64,000 nt of DNA from Agromyces mariniharenae. Lineage in GTDB: Bacteria; Actinomycetota; Actinomycetes; Actinomycetales; Microbacteriaceae. The stretch is from assembly GCF_008122505.1 (NCBI RefSeq), contig NZ_VSSB01000002.1, positions 124,001 to 188,000 on the forward strand. The letters are read 5' to 3'. Below are positions 10,583 through 18,481 of the stretch, piece after piece. Made by a program: the position numbers and the translations under genes. The notes beneath the pieces are model-generated. The model searched no databases. It saw only the letters and a list, made by a program, of their open reading frames with translations, and was not told the DNA's origin. The stretch's first letter is position 1. Each line of letters begins with the position of its first letter.

Positions 10583-11575
10583 ATGAGCTCCCCTGGCGCC
10601 GCGCCCCTCGCCGACCTCGACGGCCGGGTCGCGCGTGCGCTGCGGAATGCGACGGCGGCGGCAGCGGCATCCGTGGTGCCGCTCGTCGGCTCGGGCGACG
10701 GCATGGCCGTGGACGGCACCGCGGTGGATGCCCTGCGCGCCGCGCTCGCGGCGATCGCCGTCGACGGTCGCGTCGTCGCCGGTGAGGGCGAGAAGGACGC
10801 GGCGCCGATGCTCGCGCCGGGTGAGCGGTTCGGCACGGGCGGTCTCGCCCTCGACCTCGCGGTGGACCCGGTCGACGGCACGCGGCTCGCGGCGTCCGGT
10901 CGCGACGGGGCGATGGCCGTGCTCGCGGTCACCGGCCGCGATGGATTCGCCGACCTCGGCCCGGCGCACTACCTCGCGAAGCAGGTCACCTGGCTGCCGG
11001 ATGCCGCGGGGCTGCCCATCGACCGGCTGGTCGCGCGCCTCGCCGAGGTGCGCGGCGCGGCGCCGGCCGACGTGCGCGTCGCGGTGCAGGACCGGCCCCG
11101 GAACGCCGATGTCGCCGCGCGCGCCCGCGCGGCCGGGGCGACCGTGGTGCCGTTCGAGCACGGCGACATCGAGCGTTCGCTGCGCGCCGCGCAGCCCGGC
11201 ACCGACCTCGACGTGGTGACCGGCATCGGGGGAGCGCCCGAGGGACTGCTGACGGCCGCCGCGGTGCGGGCGCTCGGCGCCGACATGGTCGCGTCGTACG
11301 CGCCGCAGTCCGCCGGCGAGGCTGAGCGGCTCGTGGCATCCGGCCGTTCGGATTCGACGCCGCTCACCCTCGACGACCTCTGCCCGGGGCCCGCGTGGCT
11401 GTTCCTCAGCGCGGTCACGGCGTGCCGGCCGGGGGCCGACGGCGTGCTCGAGGCGGCGCGGCGGGAGGCCCGCGGCATCCGGGTCGCGTCGTGGGACGTC
11501 GGGCCAGAGCGCGCGCCGCGGAGGTCGGAGTTGCTCGTGGGGGACGACGGCGCGGTCGCCGGCGCCGGCCGTTGA
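10583..11575 (+). CDS. Divergent GlpX-like class II fructose-1,6-bisphosphatase paralogue
   Basis: 330 aa. Metal- and substrate-binding motifs of the GlpX family are retained: AVDGTAVDALR, VVAGEGEKDAAPML, VDPVDGT and GIGGAPEG. Against the next gene it has lost the Lys of the GDK motif (GDGM here) and is shorter at the C-terminus, ending in an arginine/alanine-rich tail. It could be a second FBPase, a sedoheptulose-bisphosphatase-like enzyme or a regulatory paralogue. A CAGGAT box lies 6 nt before ATG 10583, which suggests a leaderless mRNA. The stop codon falls inside the first unit of a tandem repeat. Confidence 0.85.
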   Translation: MSSPGAAPLADLDGRVARALRNATAAAAASVVPLVGSGDGMAVDGTAVDALRAALAAIAVDGRVVAGEGEKDAAPMLAPGERFGTGGLALDLAVDPVDGTRLAASGRDGAMAVLAVTGRDGFADLGPAHYLAKQVTWLPDAAGLPIDRLVARLAEVRGAAPADVRVAVQDRPRNADVAARARAAGATVVPFEHGDIERSLRAAQPGTDLDVVTGIGGAPEGLLTAAAVRALGADMVASYAPQSAGEAERLVASGRSDSTPLTLDDLCPGPAWLFLSAVTACRPGADGVLEAARREARGIRVASWDVGPERAPRRSELLVGDDGAVAGAGR

Positions 11576-11699
11576 GCGCCGTCGGGCCCGGCCGTTGAGC
11601 GCCGTCGCGCCGCGACTGTGGAGCGCCGTCGGCCCGACCGTCGAGCGCCGTCGCGGCGCGACCGTTGAACCCGATCGGCCCGCCCGTTAAGAACGCACG
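11567..11699. repeat. Six degenerate tandem repeats of 22-24 bp
   Basis: Units begin near 11567, 11590, 11614, 11636, 11660 and 11682 (last one partial). The common core is CGTTGAGCGCCGTCGG, degrading to the right. Unit ends alternate between GGCCC and a GCCGC/GGCGC form. The first unit contains the TGA of the upstream gene. The rest lies in the spacer before glpX. Confidence 0.8.
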
Positions 11700-11837
11700 A
11701 ATTTTCACGTCATCCATGGCACGGAATGCGCTTTCCGACGGGTGCGATCGTTAAGCTCGAAGCAGGCTCGGCACCGGTTCGCGGATGCCACTCCGGCCGC
11801 GACCTCCGACCGACCACCCCGGGAAGGACCCCCGATC

Positions 11838-12839
11838 GTGAGCACCGACACCGAAAGCAGCCTCTACTTGCATCCCGACCGCAACATCGCGCTCGAGCTG
11901 GTGCGGGCCACCGAGGCCGCCGCCATCCGCTCGTACCCGTGGATCGGGCGCGGCGACAAGCTCGCGGCCGACGGCGCGGCGGTCGACGCCATGCGGGCGT
12001 TCCTCGGCACGGTCAACTTCGACGGCGTCGTGGTCATCGGCGAGGGCGAGAAGGACGAGGCGCCCATGCTCTTCAACGGCGAGCGCGTCGGCAACGGCCG
12101 CGGCCCCGCCTGCGACATCGCGGTCGACCCGATCGACGGCACCTCGCTCACCGCCGCCGGCCGCCAGAACGCGCTGTCGGTCATCGCAGTCGCCGACCGC
12201 GGCACGATGCTCGACGCGTCATCCGTCTTCTACATGGACAAGATCGTCACGGATGCCGCGGGCATCGGCGTCGTCGACATCCGCAAGCCGATCGGCGAGA
12301 ACCTCCGCGCGCTCGCGGCCGCCAAGGGCAAGGAGGTCGGCGAGCTCCGGGTCGCGGTCCTCAACCGCCCGCGGCACGAGCAGCTCATCGCCGACATCCG
12401 CGCGGCCGGCGCCGGCACGCGCCTCATCAGCGACGGCGACGTGGCCGGCGGCATCAACGCGGCCCGCTACGAGTCCCGCATCGACATGTGCGTCGGCATC
12501 GGCGGCAGCCCCGAGGGCATCACCACCGCCTGCGCGATCAAGGCGCTCGGCGGGTTCATGCAGGGCCGGCTCGCGCCGAAGGACGACGCCGAGCGCGCCC
12601 GCGGCGAGGCGGCGGGCCTGGACTGCGACCAGGTCTACGAGCTCGACGACCTCGTGCGCAGCGACAACACGTTCTTCGTGGCCACCGGCGTGACCGACGG
12701 CGAGCTCGTCGACGGCGTCCGCAAGAAGGGCCCGATCATCCGCACCGAGTCGATCGTGCTGCGCGGCAAGTCGGGCACCATCCGCCGCGTCGTGGCCGAC
12801 CACCTCGTGGAGAAGTGGCTCGACGAAGCCGACCGCTGA
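11838..12839 (+). CDS. glpX: Class II fructose-1,6-bisphosphatase
   Basis: 333 aa, the standard actinobacterial FBPase of gluconeogenesis. Conserved motifs are RGDKLAADGAAVDAMR, VVIGEGEKDEAPML, VDPIDGTS and GIGGSPEG, all of which ligate metal or fructose-bisphosphate. The GTG start at 11838 is preceded by GGGAAGGA with a 9-nt spacing. A TAAGCT box near 11752 may be the -10 of its promoter, giving a leader of about 75-80 nt. It is separated from a divergent paralogue by the tandem-repeat array. Confidence 0.95.
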   Translation: MSTDTESSLYLHPDRNIALELVRATEAAAIRSYPWIGRGDKLAADGAAVDAMRAFLGTVNFDGVVVIGEGEKDEAPMLFNGERVGNGRGPACDIAVDPIDGTSLTAAGRQNALSVIAVADRGTMLDASSVFYMDKIVTDAAGIGVVDIRKPIGENLRALAAAKGKEVGELRVAVLNRPRHEQLIADIRAAGAGTRLISDGDVAGGINAARYESRIDMCVGIGGSPEGITTACAIKALGGFMQGRLAPKDDAERARGEAAGLDCDQVYELDDLVRSDNTFFVATGVTDGELVDGVRKKGPIIRTESIVLRGKSGTIRRVVADHLVEKWLDEADR

Positions 12840-12885
12840 CCCGATTCCGCGGGCGGATGTGGGCGGGACCCGACAGAATGGCCGA

Positions 12886-14274
12886 ATGACCGACGCGACG
12901 AAGCTGCCGCGCGCCCTGCGCCCGTTCGCCTCGGGCCAGTATCGGCTGCTCGTCGTCGCGCTCGCCGCGTCGCTGCTCTCGGCCGGGGCGTGGATCGTGG
13001 CGGCCGCGTGGCAGGTCATCGAGCTCGGCGGCTCGCCCGTCGACCTCTCGATCGTCGCGGTCGGGGCGAGCCTCGGGCTGGTGCTCGCCGTGCTGGTCGG
13101 CGGGGTCGTGGCCGACCGCGTTCCGCAGCGGCGCATCCTGCTCGTCGTCGAGGTCGCGCGCGCGGTCGTCTTCACCGTGGCCGGAGTCCTCGCCGTGTCG
13201 GGCGTCATCGAGGTGTGGCAGCTGGCGGTGCTGTCGTTCGTGCTCGGCGTCGCCGACGGCTTCTTCTACCCCGCGTACTCCGCATGGTTGCCGGCTCTAC
13301 TGCCCGCCGACCAGCTGCTCGCCGCGAACGGGGTCGAGGGCGTGCTGCGCCCGGTGGCGCAGAACGCCGCGGGTCCGGCGGTCGCGAGCGCGCTCATCGC
13401 GGTGCAGGCGCCGTGGCTGGCGTTCCTGACGGTCGCGGTGCTGCAGCTCGTCGCGATCGTGGGGCTCGCCATCATGCGCACCACTGCCGTGCGCCGCGAG
13501 CTCGACGACGTCGATGCGCATCCGCTGCGGCAGATGTTCACCGACTTCCGCGACGGCTTCGGGTACCTGCTGCGCACGCGGTGGCTCTTCGCGACGCTCG
13601 CGTTCTCCATCCTGCTCGTGCTCGTGGTGATCGGGCCCATCGAGGTGCTCATCCCGTTCGCCGTCCGCGACCAGGCGGGCGGCGGCGCCGGCGAGTTCGC
13701 CCTGGTGCTCGCCTCGTTCGGCATCGGCGGCGCCGTCGGATCGCTGCTCGTCGCGTCGTTCCCGCTGCCGCGGCGCTACCTGACCCTCATGATCATCGCG
13801 TGGGGCTTCGGATGCATCCCGCTGGCGCTCATCGGCGTGACCCCGTGGCTGTGGGTCATGGTGGTCGCGACGTTCATCGTCGGCTTCCTCTTCGACGGCG
13901 CCTCGGTGGTGTGGGGCACGCTCCTGCAGCGGCGCGTGCCGCCGGCGATGCTCGGCCGCGTGTCGAGCCTCGACTTCTTCGTGTCGCTCGCGCTCATGCC
14001 GATCTCGATGGCGGTGGCCGGTCCGCTCGGCGAGTGGCTCGGACTGGCGCCCGCCTTCCTCATCGCGGGCCTGGTGCCGCCGCTGCTCGCGGTGATCACG
14101 CTCGCCGCCGCGCGGCTCGGGCAGGACGAGCTCGCGCATCCGCTCGACGGGCACCCCGATGAAACCGCCGTGACCGGCGCCGAGGCGGCCGCCGGCTTCG
14201 CCGCGCCAGTCGACGAGCCGCACCATCGGCACGAGGCCGACCGGCGTGCCGACCCCGACCTCGAGCCGGGGTAG
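12886..14274 (+). CDS. MFS transporter
   Basis: 462 aa with about 12 hydrophobic helices. The loop VADRVPQRRILLVVE between helices 2 and 3 is the MFS motif A region. The second half repeats the pattern after a central charged loop (TAVRRELDDVDAHPLRQ). The sequence resembles the enterobactin/macrolide-exporter (EntS/Mef-like) branch, so efflux is more likely than uptake; the substrate is unknown. The hydrophilic C-terminal tail is His/Asp-rich. A CAGAAT box exactly 6 nt before ATG 12886 suggests a leaderless mRNA. Confidence 0.88.
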   Translation: MTDATKLPRALRPFASGQYRLLVVALAASLLSAGAWIVAAAWQVIELGGSPVDLSIVAVGASLGLVLAVLVGGVVADRVPQRRILLVVEVARAVVFTVAGVLAVSGVIEVWQLAVLSFVLGVADGFFYPAYSAWLPALLPADQLLAANGVEGVLRPVAQNAAGPAVASALIAVQAPWLAFLTVAVLQLVAIVGLAIMRTTAVRRELDDVDAHPLRQMFTDFRDGFGYLLRTRWLFATLAFSILLVLVVIGPIEVLIPFAVRDQAGGGAGEFALVLASFGIGGAVGSLLVASFPLPRRYLTLMIIAWGFGCIPLALIGVTPWLWVMVVATFIVGFLFDGASVVWGTLLQRRVPPAMLGRVSSLDFFVSLALMPISMAVAGPLGEWLGLAPAFLIAGLVPPLLAVITLAAARLGQDELAHPLDGHPDETAVTGAEAAAGFAAPVDEPHHRHEADRRADPDLEPG

Positions 14275-14433
14275 GGCCGAGGGCAGGCGGCGGGGCGCGG
14301 CGGTCGACCGCGGCGAGCTGCGGTCCGCCGCTCCTCGTGGCAACCCCTCGACCCGGCAACCCCTCGACGCCGACGTGGTCGTGTGGAAGCGTGGCCCGTG
14401 CCGAGCAGGTGAACGAGACGGAGGAGGCCCCAC

Positions 14434-14826
14434 GTGGTCACGATGAAGGATGCATTCCCGGGTTTCAGCGTCGACGACCTCGGCGCCGCGCGAGAGTTCT
14501 ACGGGACGAAGCTCGGGTTGTCGGTCGAGGACGCGCCGATGGGCTCGTTGAACGTGACCCTGCCGTCGGGCCAGGTGGTGTTCATCTACCAGAAGGACAA
14601 CCACGAACCGGCGACGTTCACGATCCTGAACCTCGTGGTCGAGGACATCGACCGCGCGGTCGACGAGCTGAACGCGGCCGGGGTCGTGACGAAGATCTAC
14701 TCGGGTGACCTGGACTTCGGGACCGACGAGCGCGGGATCTCCCGCAGCTCGGAGGACAACCCGGGCCCGAACATCGCGTGGTTCCGCGACCCGGCCGGGA
14801 ACGTCATCAGCGTCATCGAGGACTGA
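14434..14826 (+). CDS. VOC family protein (glyoxalase/bleomycin-resistance fold)
   Basis: 130 aa, one VOC module pair: AFPGFSVDDLGAAREFYGTKLGLSVED at the start and IAWFRDPAGNVISVIED at the end. The terminal glutamate-containing strand is typical. No specific substrate can be assigned. The GTG start at 14434 has GGAGG 6 nt upstream; ATG 14443 is an alternative. The 160-bp spacer upstream contains a direct repeat of GGCAACCCCTCGAC (near 14338 and 14354). A shared terminator with rmuC follows. Confidence 0.85.
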   Translation: MVTMKDAFPGFSVDDLGAAREFYGTKLGLSVEDAPMGSLNVTLPSGQVVFIYQKDNHEPATFTILNLVVEDIDRAVDELNAAGVVTKIYSGDLDFGTDERGISRSSEDNPGPNIAWFRDPAGNVISVIED

Positions 14827-14879
14827 CGCTTCGGGGATCGCCGCGGCGCCGTCGGATGGAAGCGGCTCGTCGGAGCTGA

Positions 14880-14907
14880 GCCGTCGGCGCGGCGCGGCGC
14901 CGACGGC
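14880..14907. terminator. Bidirectional hairpin between VOC gene and rmuC
   Basis: A perfect 11-bp stem, 14880-14890 with 14897-14907, with a 6-nt loop. It lies between convergent genes and touches the last base of the rmuC stop codon. Confidence 0.75.
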
Positions 14908-16337
14908 TAGTCGGTCGCTCCGTCGCCGACCTCGAGCTGGCGCCGGATCTCGGGGTCGAGCTCGAGGAGCGACCGGCCCTCGTCCGAGCGTGCGTCGAAC
15001 TCGTCGGCGACGATCGCCTCGGTGACCTCGGGCGCGGTGAGCCGGCGGGGCTGTTCGTGCACTGCAGCGGGCGCCGCGAGGAGCGACACCTTGGTCTCGT
15101 CGATGCCGGGGAATTGGCGAGCCGTCACGAGCACGCGCGACTCGAGCGAGTTGGCGAACTTGTTGTAGCTGTCGACCGTGCGCTCGATCGCCTTGCGGAG
15201 GCCCTCGGCATGGCCGGCGAGCGTGCCGATGCGCTGGTAGAGGGTGTTGCCGAGATCGAAGAGCTTCTTCGCCTCGTCGGATACGGCCTGCTGCTGCCAG
15301 GTGAACGCCACGGTCTTGAGCACGGCCCAGAGGTTCACGGGGGAGGCGAGCGCCACGCGCTTGCCGAACGCGTAGTCGAGCAACGAGGGGTCGGCCTCGA
15401 GCGCGGACGACAGCAGCGATTCGCTCGGGATGAAGGCGATCACGAACTCGGGGCTCGCGTCGAGGCCCTCCCAGTAGGTCTTCTTGGCGAGCGCATCGAT
15501 GTGGCCGCGCACCGCCCGCACGTGCCGGGTGATGAGCTCCTTGCGCCGCGCGCCCTCGTCGCCGGTGGCCGTGAAGGGGATCTGGCTCGCCTCGAGGTAG
15601 TGCTCGAGCGGCACCTTGGCGTCGAGCGGGATCGACTTGCTGCCCGGGAGCCGCACGACCATGTCGGGGCGGCCCGATCCGGCGTCGGTCACGATGCTCT
15701 GCTGCGTGAAGAAGTCGACGTACTGGGTGAGCCCGGCCGCCTCGACCACGCGGCGCAGCTGGGTCTCGCCCCACACGCCGCGCGTGCTGTTCGATCGCAG
15801 CGCGGAGGCGAGCGACTCCGTCGTGGCACGGAGCTCGGCGTCGGAGGCCTGGGCCTGCTTCAGCTGCTGCGCGATCGACCCGTACTGCTCGCTGCGCTGC
15901 CGCTCGAGTTCGGTGACCTTCACGTGCATGGTCTGCAGCGTCTCGCGCACGGGGCTCAGCGCCTCGAGGACGACGCTCTCGCGCTTCGCCCGCGCCTCGC
16001 GCTCGGCCTGGTCGCTGCGCTGCTGGTCGACGAGGTCGCGGTAGCGGGCTCGGTGCTCTTCGACCTGCTGCTCGAGGCCCTCGACGGTCGACATGGCCGA
16101 CGCCAGGTCGGCCTGGAGGCGCGCGCGTACCTCCTGCTCCTGTGCGCGAAGCTCGGACATCGCGGATGCCTCGGCCGCCCGCACCTCGGCCAGCTGCGCC
16201 TGGTGACGCGCCTCGATGAGCGCCGGGTCGTCGCCGACGGGGTCGCCGGCCGGGCGACGAGCCGACCGGACGGCGACGATCAGGCCGCCGACGACGGCGC
16301 CGATCACGAGGCCGATGACGAGTGCGAGGAGGTCCAT
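14907..16337 (-). CDS. rmuC: DNA recombination protein RmuC
   Basis: 476 aa. It has an N-terminal membrane helix (LLALVIGLVIGAVVGGLIVAV) and a long coiled coil rich in Ala/Glu/Arg (about residues 40-170). The RmuC nuclease-like domain follows, with TRGVWGETQLRRVVEAAGL, RPDMVVRLPG, IPLDAKVPLEHY and SPVNLWAVLKTVAFTWQQQ. RmuC proteins limit rearrangements at inverted repeats. ATG 16337 lies exactly 6 nt after a CACACT box, consistent with a leaderless mRNA. Confidence 0.95.
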   Translation of the reverse strand: MDLLALVIGLVIGAVVGGLIVAVRSARRPAGDPVGDDPALIEARHQAQLAEVRAAEASAMSELRAQEQEVRARLQADLASAMSTVEGLEQQVEEHRARYRDLVDQQRSDQAEREARAKRESVVLEALSPVRETLQTMHVKVTELERQRSEQYGSIAQQLKQAQASDAELRATTESLASALRSNSTRGVWGETQLRRVVEAAGLTQYVDFFTQQSIVTDAGSGRPDMVVRLPGSKSIPLDAKVPLEHYLEASQIPFTATGDEGARRKELITRHVRAVRGHIDALAKKTYWEGLDASPEFVIAFIPSESLLSSALEADPSLLDYAFGKRVALASPVNLWAVLKTVAFTWQQQAVSDEAKKLFDLGNTLYQRIGTLAGHAEGLRKAIERTVDSYNKFANSLESRVLVTARQFPGIDETKVSLLAAPAAVHEQPRRLTAPEVTEAIVADEFDARSDEGRSLLELDPEIRRQLEVGDGATD

Positions 16338-16534
16338 GCCGTCAGTGTGGCAGCGGCATCCGACATCGCTCGCGAGGCGGCCCGGCTGGGCGTGGATCGG
16401 GGCCGCGGCGGCGCCCGGCGGCCGCTGCGCCACGTTGCCGGCCTGCGCGCCACGTGTACTGGCGCAGCGGGCGTGGAACTGGCGCAGAGCCACTCGTCGC
16501 GCGGCGGCCCGCGGCCGGGCGGGGCGCAGGCGCG

Positions 16535-17152
16535 CTACTGCAGCGCCATCGGCCCGTGCGCCGACTGCTGCGCCTGGGTCGCGACCGGCCCGATCGCGCC
16601 CAGCGGCACGCGCGTGACGTGCGCCAGGCGCTCGACGTCGTCGGCCTCGTGGCGCTTCGCGGCGTGCACGATGATCGCCGCGCACGCCTCGGCGTCGGCG
16701 AGCGCGTCGTGGTGCGAGAAGTCCTCGAACCCCGCGGCCATCGCCGCCGACGGCAGCCGGTACGACTCGAGGTGGTACGTGCGGCGCGCCACCTGCAGGC
16801 TGCAGAGGTAGCGGAAGTCGGGGATCGCGAGCCCGAACGCGGTCGACGTCTTGGCGATGACGCCCATGTCGAACCCGGCGTTGTGGGCGACGAGCACGTC
16901 GCCCCCGGCGAACTCCCGCAGCGCGGGCAGGTGCACGGGCCAGCCGGGCGCGTCGTCGACCATGTCGCGCGTGATGCCGTGGATGCGCACGTTCCACTCC
17001 GAGAACTCGTCGTGCGGGAACGGCGGCCGGATGTACCAGTGCACCCGGTCGACGACCCTGCCGTCGCGCACCTTCACGAGGCCGACCGAGCAGGCCGACG
17101 CGCTCGACGGATTGGCGGTTTCGAAGTCGATCGCGGTGAAGTCCACTGGCAC
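16535..17152 (-). CDS. 3'-5' exonuclease, DEDDh family
   Basis: 205 aa. ExoI motif FTAIDFETAN (Asp-x-Glu), ExoII region VAHNAGFDMGV, and ExoIII region with HHDALADAEACA (His and Asp). This is the DnaQ/epsilon-like fold used in repair or RNA processing. It lacks the extra helicase or BRCT domains often attached to such exonucleases. GTG 17152 lies exactly 6 nt after a GACGAT box on the minus strand; GTG 17146 is also in frame. Confidence 0.9.
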   Translation of the reverse strand: MPVDFTAIDFETANPSSASACSVGLVKVRDGRVVDRVHWYIRPPFPHDEFSEWNVRIHGITRDMVDDAPGWPVHLPALREFAGGDVLVAHNAGFDMGVIAKTSTAFGLAIPDFRYLCSLQVARRTYHLESYRLPSAAMAAGFEDFSHHDALADAEACAAIIVHAAKRHEADDVERLAHVTRVPLGAIGPVATQAQQSAHGPMALQ

Positions 17153-17219
17153 GCGTGCATCGTCGCACGCGGTTCCGACACGGCCGGGCGCGTCGCATGG
17201 CGCGTCGGCGATCGGGGTC

Positions 17220-17245
17220 CGGATGCCGCGGCGGCGCGGCATCCG
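17220..17245. repeat. 11-bp inverted repeat made from GGATGCC words
   Basis: CGGATGCCGCG (17220-17230) and CGCGGCATCCG (17235-17245) with a 4-nt loop lie in the spacer before the NTF2-like gene. A third GGATGCC follows at about 17256. Confidence 0.55.
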
Positions 17246-17328
17246 ACGGGTTGACGGATGCCGCGGGCAGGGCGTGGAATGGCTGCGGGCGCACCGACCC
17301 GACCAGCGCCGCGAGGTGAGGAGACCCG

Positions 17329-17655
17329 ATGACCGAGCTGCCCGCACCGGTTGCGGAGGCGTTCGACGCGACCAACGTCGGCGACCTCGACCGGTTCGTC
17401 GGCGCCTTCGCCGAGGACGGCGTCATCGACGACTGGGGCCGCGAGTTCCGCGGCCGCGACGAGATCGCCGGCTGGAGCCGCCGCGAGTCGATCGGCGTGA
17501 ACCAGACCTTCGACGTCACCGACGTGCGCACGGCGGGCGACGTGGTGATCGTCGCGGCCGACGTCGGCGGCGACGGGTTCAACGGGCCCTCGACGTTCAC
17601 CTTCCGGCTCGCGCCGGGCGGCGCGGCCATCGAGCGCATGACCATCACGGGGTGA
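17329..17655 (+). CDS. NTF2/SnoaL-like small protein
   Basis: 108 aa, with the cone-shaped NTF2-like pattern: an N-terminal helix then FVGAFAEDGVIDDWGREFRGRDEIAGW and strands ending in ERMTITG. Members bind or convert small molecules (ketosteroid isomerase-like) or act as dimer modules. The substrate cannot be told. ATG 17329 has GAGGTGAGGAG upstream. The methyltransferase gene starts 8 bp after its stop and is probably in the same transcript. Confidence 0.85.
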   Translation: MTELPAPVAEAFDATNVGDLDRFVGAFAEDGVIDDWGREFRGRDEIAGWSRRESIGVNQTFDVTDVRTAGDVVIVAADVGGDGFNGPSTFTFRLAPGGAAIERMTITG

Positions 17656-17662
17656 GCGAGCC

Positions 17663-18460
17663 GTGAGCGATTCCCCCGAGACCACGGGCACCGGCCGGCG
17701 CGACGGCCTCGTCGCCGACCCGACCGACCCCGCGACCGTGCGGTCGGCGCGCTCGTTCGGCGCCGCGGCATCCGTGTACCACGCGTCGCGCCCGGGCTAC
17801 CCGGTCGACGCGATCGCCTGGCTCATCGGCGACGCGCAGCGCGTGCTCGACCTCGGGGCCGGCACCGGCAAGCTCACCGAGGCGCTCATCGAGCTCGATC
17901 GCGACGTGATCGCCGTCGACCCGGTCGAGGAGATGCTCGAGGAGCTCGAGGTCGCGGTGCCCGGCGTGCCGCGCATCCTCGGCACGGCCGAGGACATCCC
18001 CATCGAGGACGACTCGGTCGACGCCGTCGTGGCCGGCCAGGCGTGGCACTGGTTCGTGCCCGAGCGCGCGGTGCCCGAGATCGCCCGCGTGCTGCGTCCC
18101 GGCGGCGTGCTCGGCCTGGTCTGGAACAGCCGCGACACGAGCGCGGACTGGCTGCGCGAGGCCGGCGAGATCATGCACGAGCGGCACGACGCGAGCGCCA
18201 CGTTCGAGAGCTACGTGCGCATCGGGTCGCCGTTCGGTCCGATCGAGGAGCACACGGTCGAATGGCACGAGCGGATGTCGCGGTCGCGCTTCCTCGACCT
18301 CGTGCGCTCGCGCAGCTACTTCATCACGGCGTCGCCCGAGGAGCAGGCGTCGACCATCGCGACGCTCGAGACGCTGCTCGACACGCATCCCGACGTCGCC
18401 GGCGCGGAGGAGCTCGCGGTGCCCTACGTCACGCGGTGCTTCCGCGCGCGCCTCCGGTAG
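17663..18460 (+). CDS. Class I SAM-dependent methyltransferase
   Basis: 265 aa. Motif I is VLDLGAGTGKLTEAL, followed by VIAVDPVEEMLEEL and the post-I acidic loop. Motif IV-like VDAVVAGQAWHWFVPE and the ARVLRPGGVLGLVWN strand are typical of the UbiE/type 11 group. The substrate is unknown. GTG 17663 lies directly after the NTF2-like gene, so the two are likely co-transcribed. The convergent protease operon ends 22 bp further on. Confidence 0.88.
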   Translation: MSDSPETTGTGRRDGLVADPTDPATVRSARSFGAAASVYHASRPGYPVDAIAWLIGDAQRVLDLGAGTGKLTEALIELDRDVIAVDPVEEMLEELEVAVPGVPRILGTAEDIPIEDDSVDAVVAGQAWHWFVPERAVPEIARVLRPGGVLGLVWNSRDTSADWLREAGEIMHERHDASATFESYVRIGSPFGPIEEHTVEWHERMSRSRFLDLVRSRSYFITASPEEQASTIATLETLLDTHPDVAGAEELAVPYVTRCFRARLR

Positions 18461-18481
18461 CCGGCTCCGCCCGCGGCCCGC

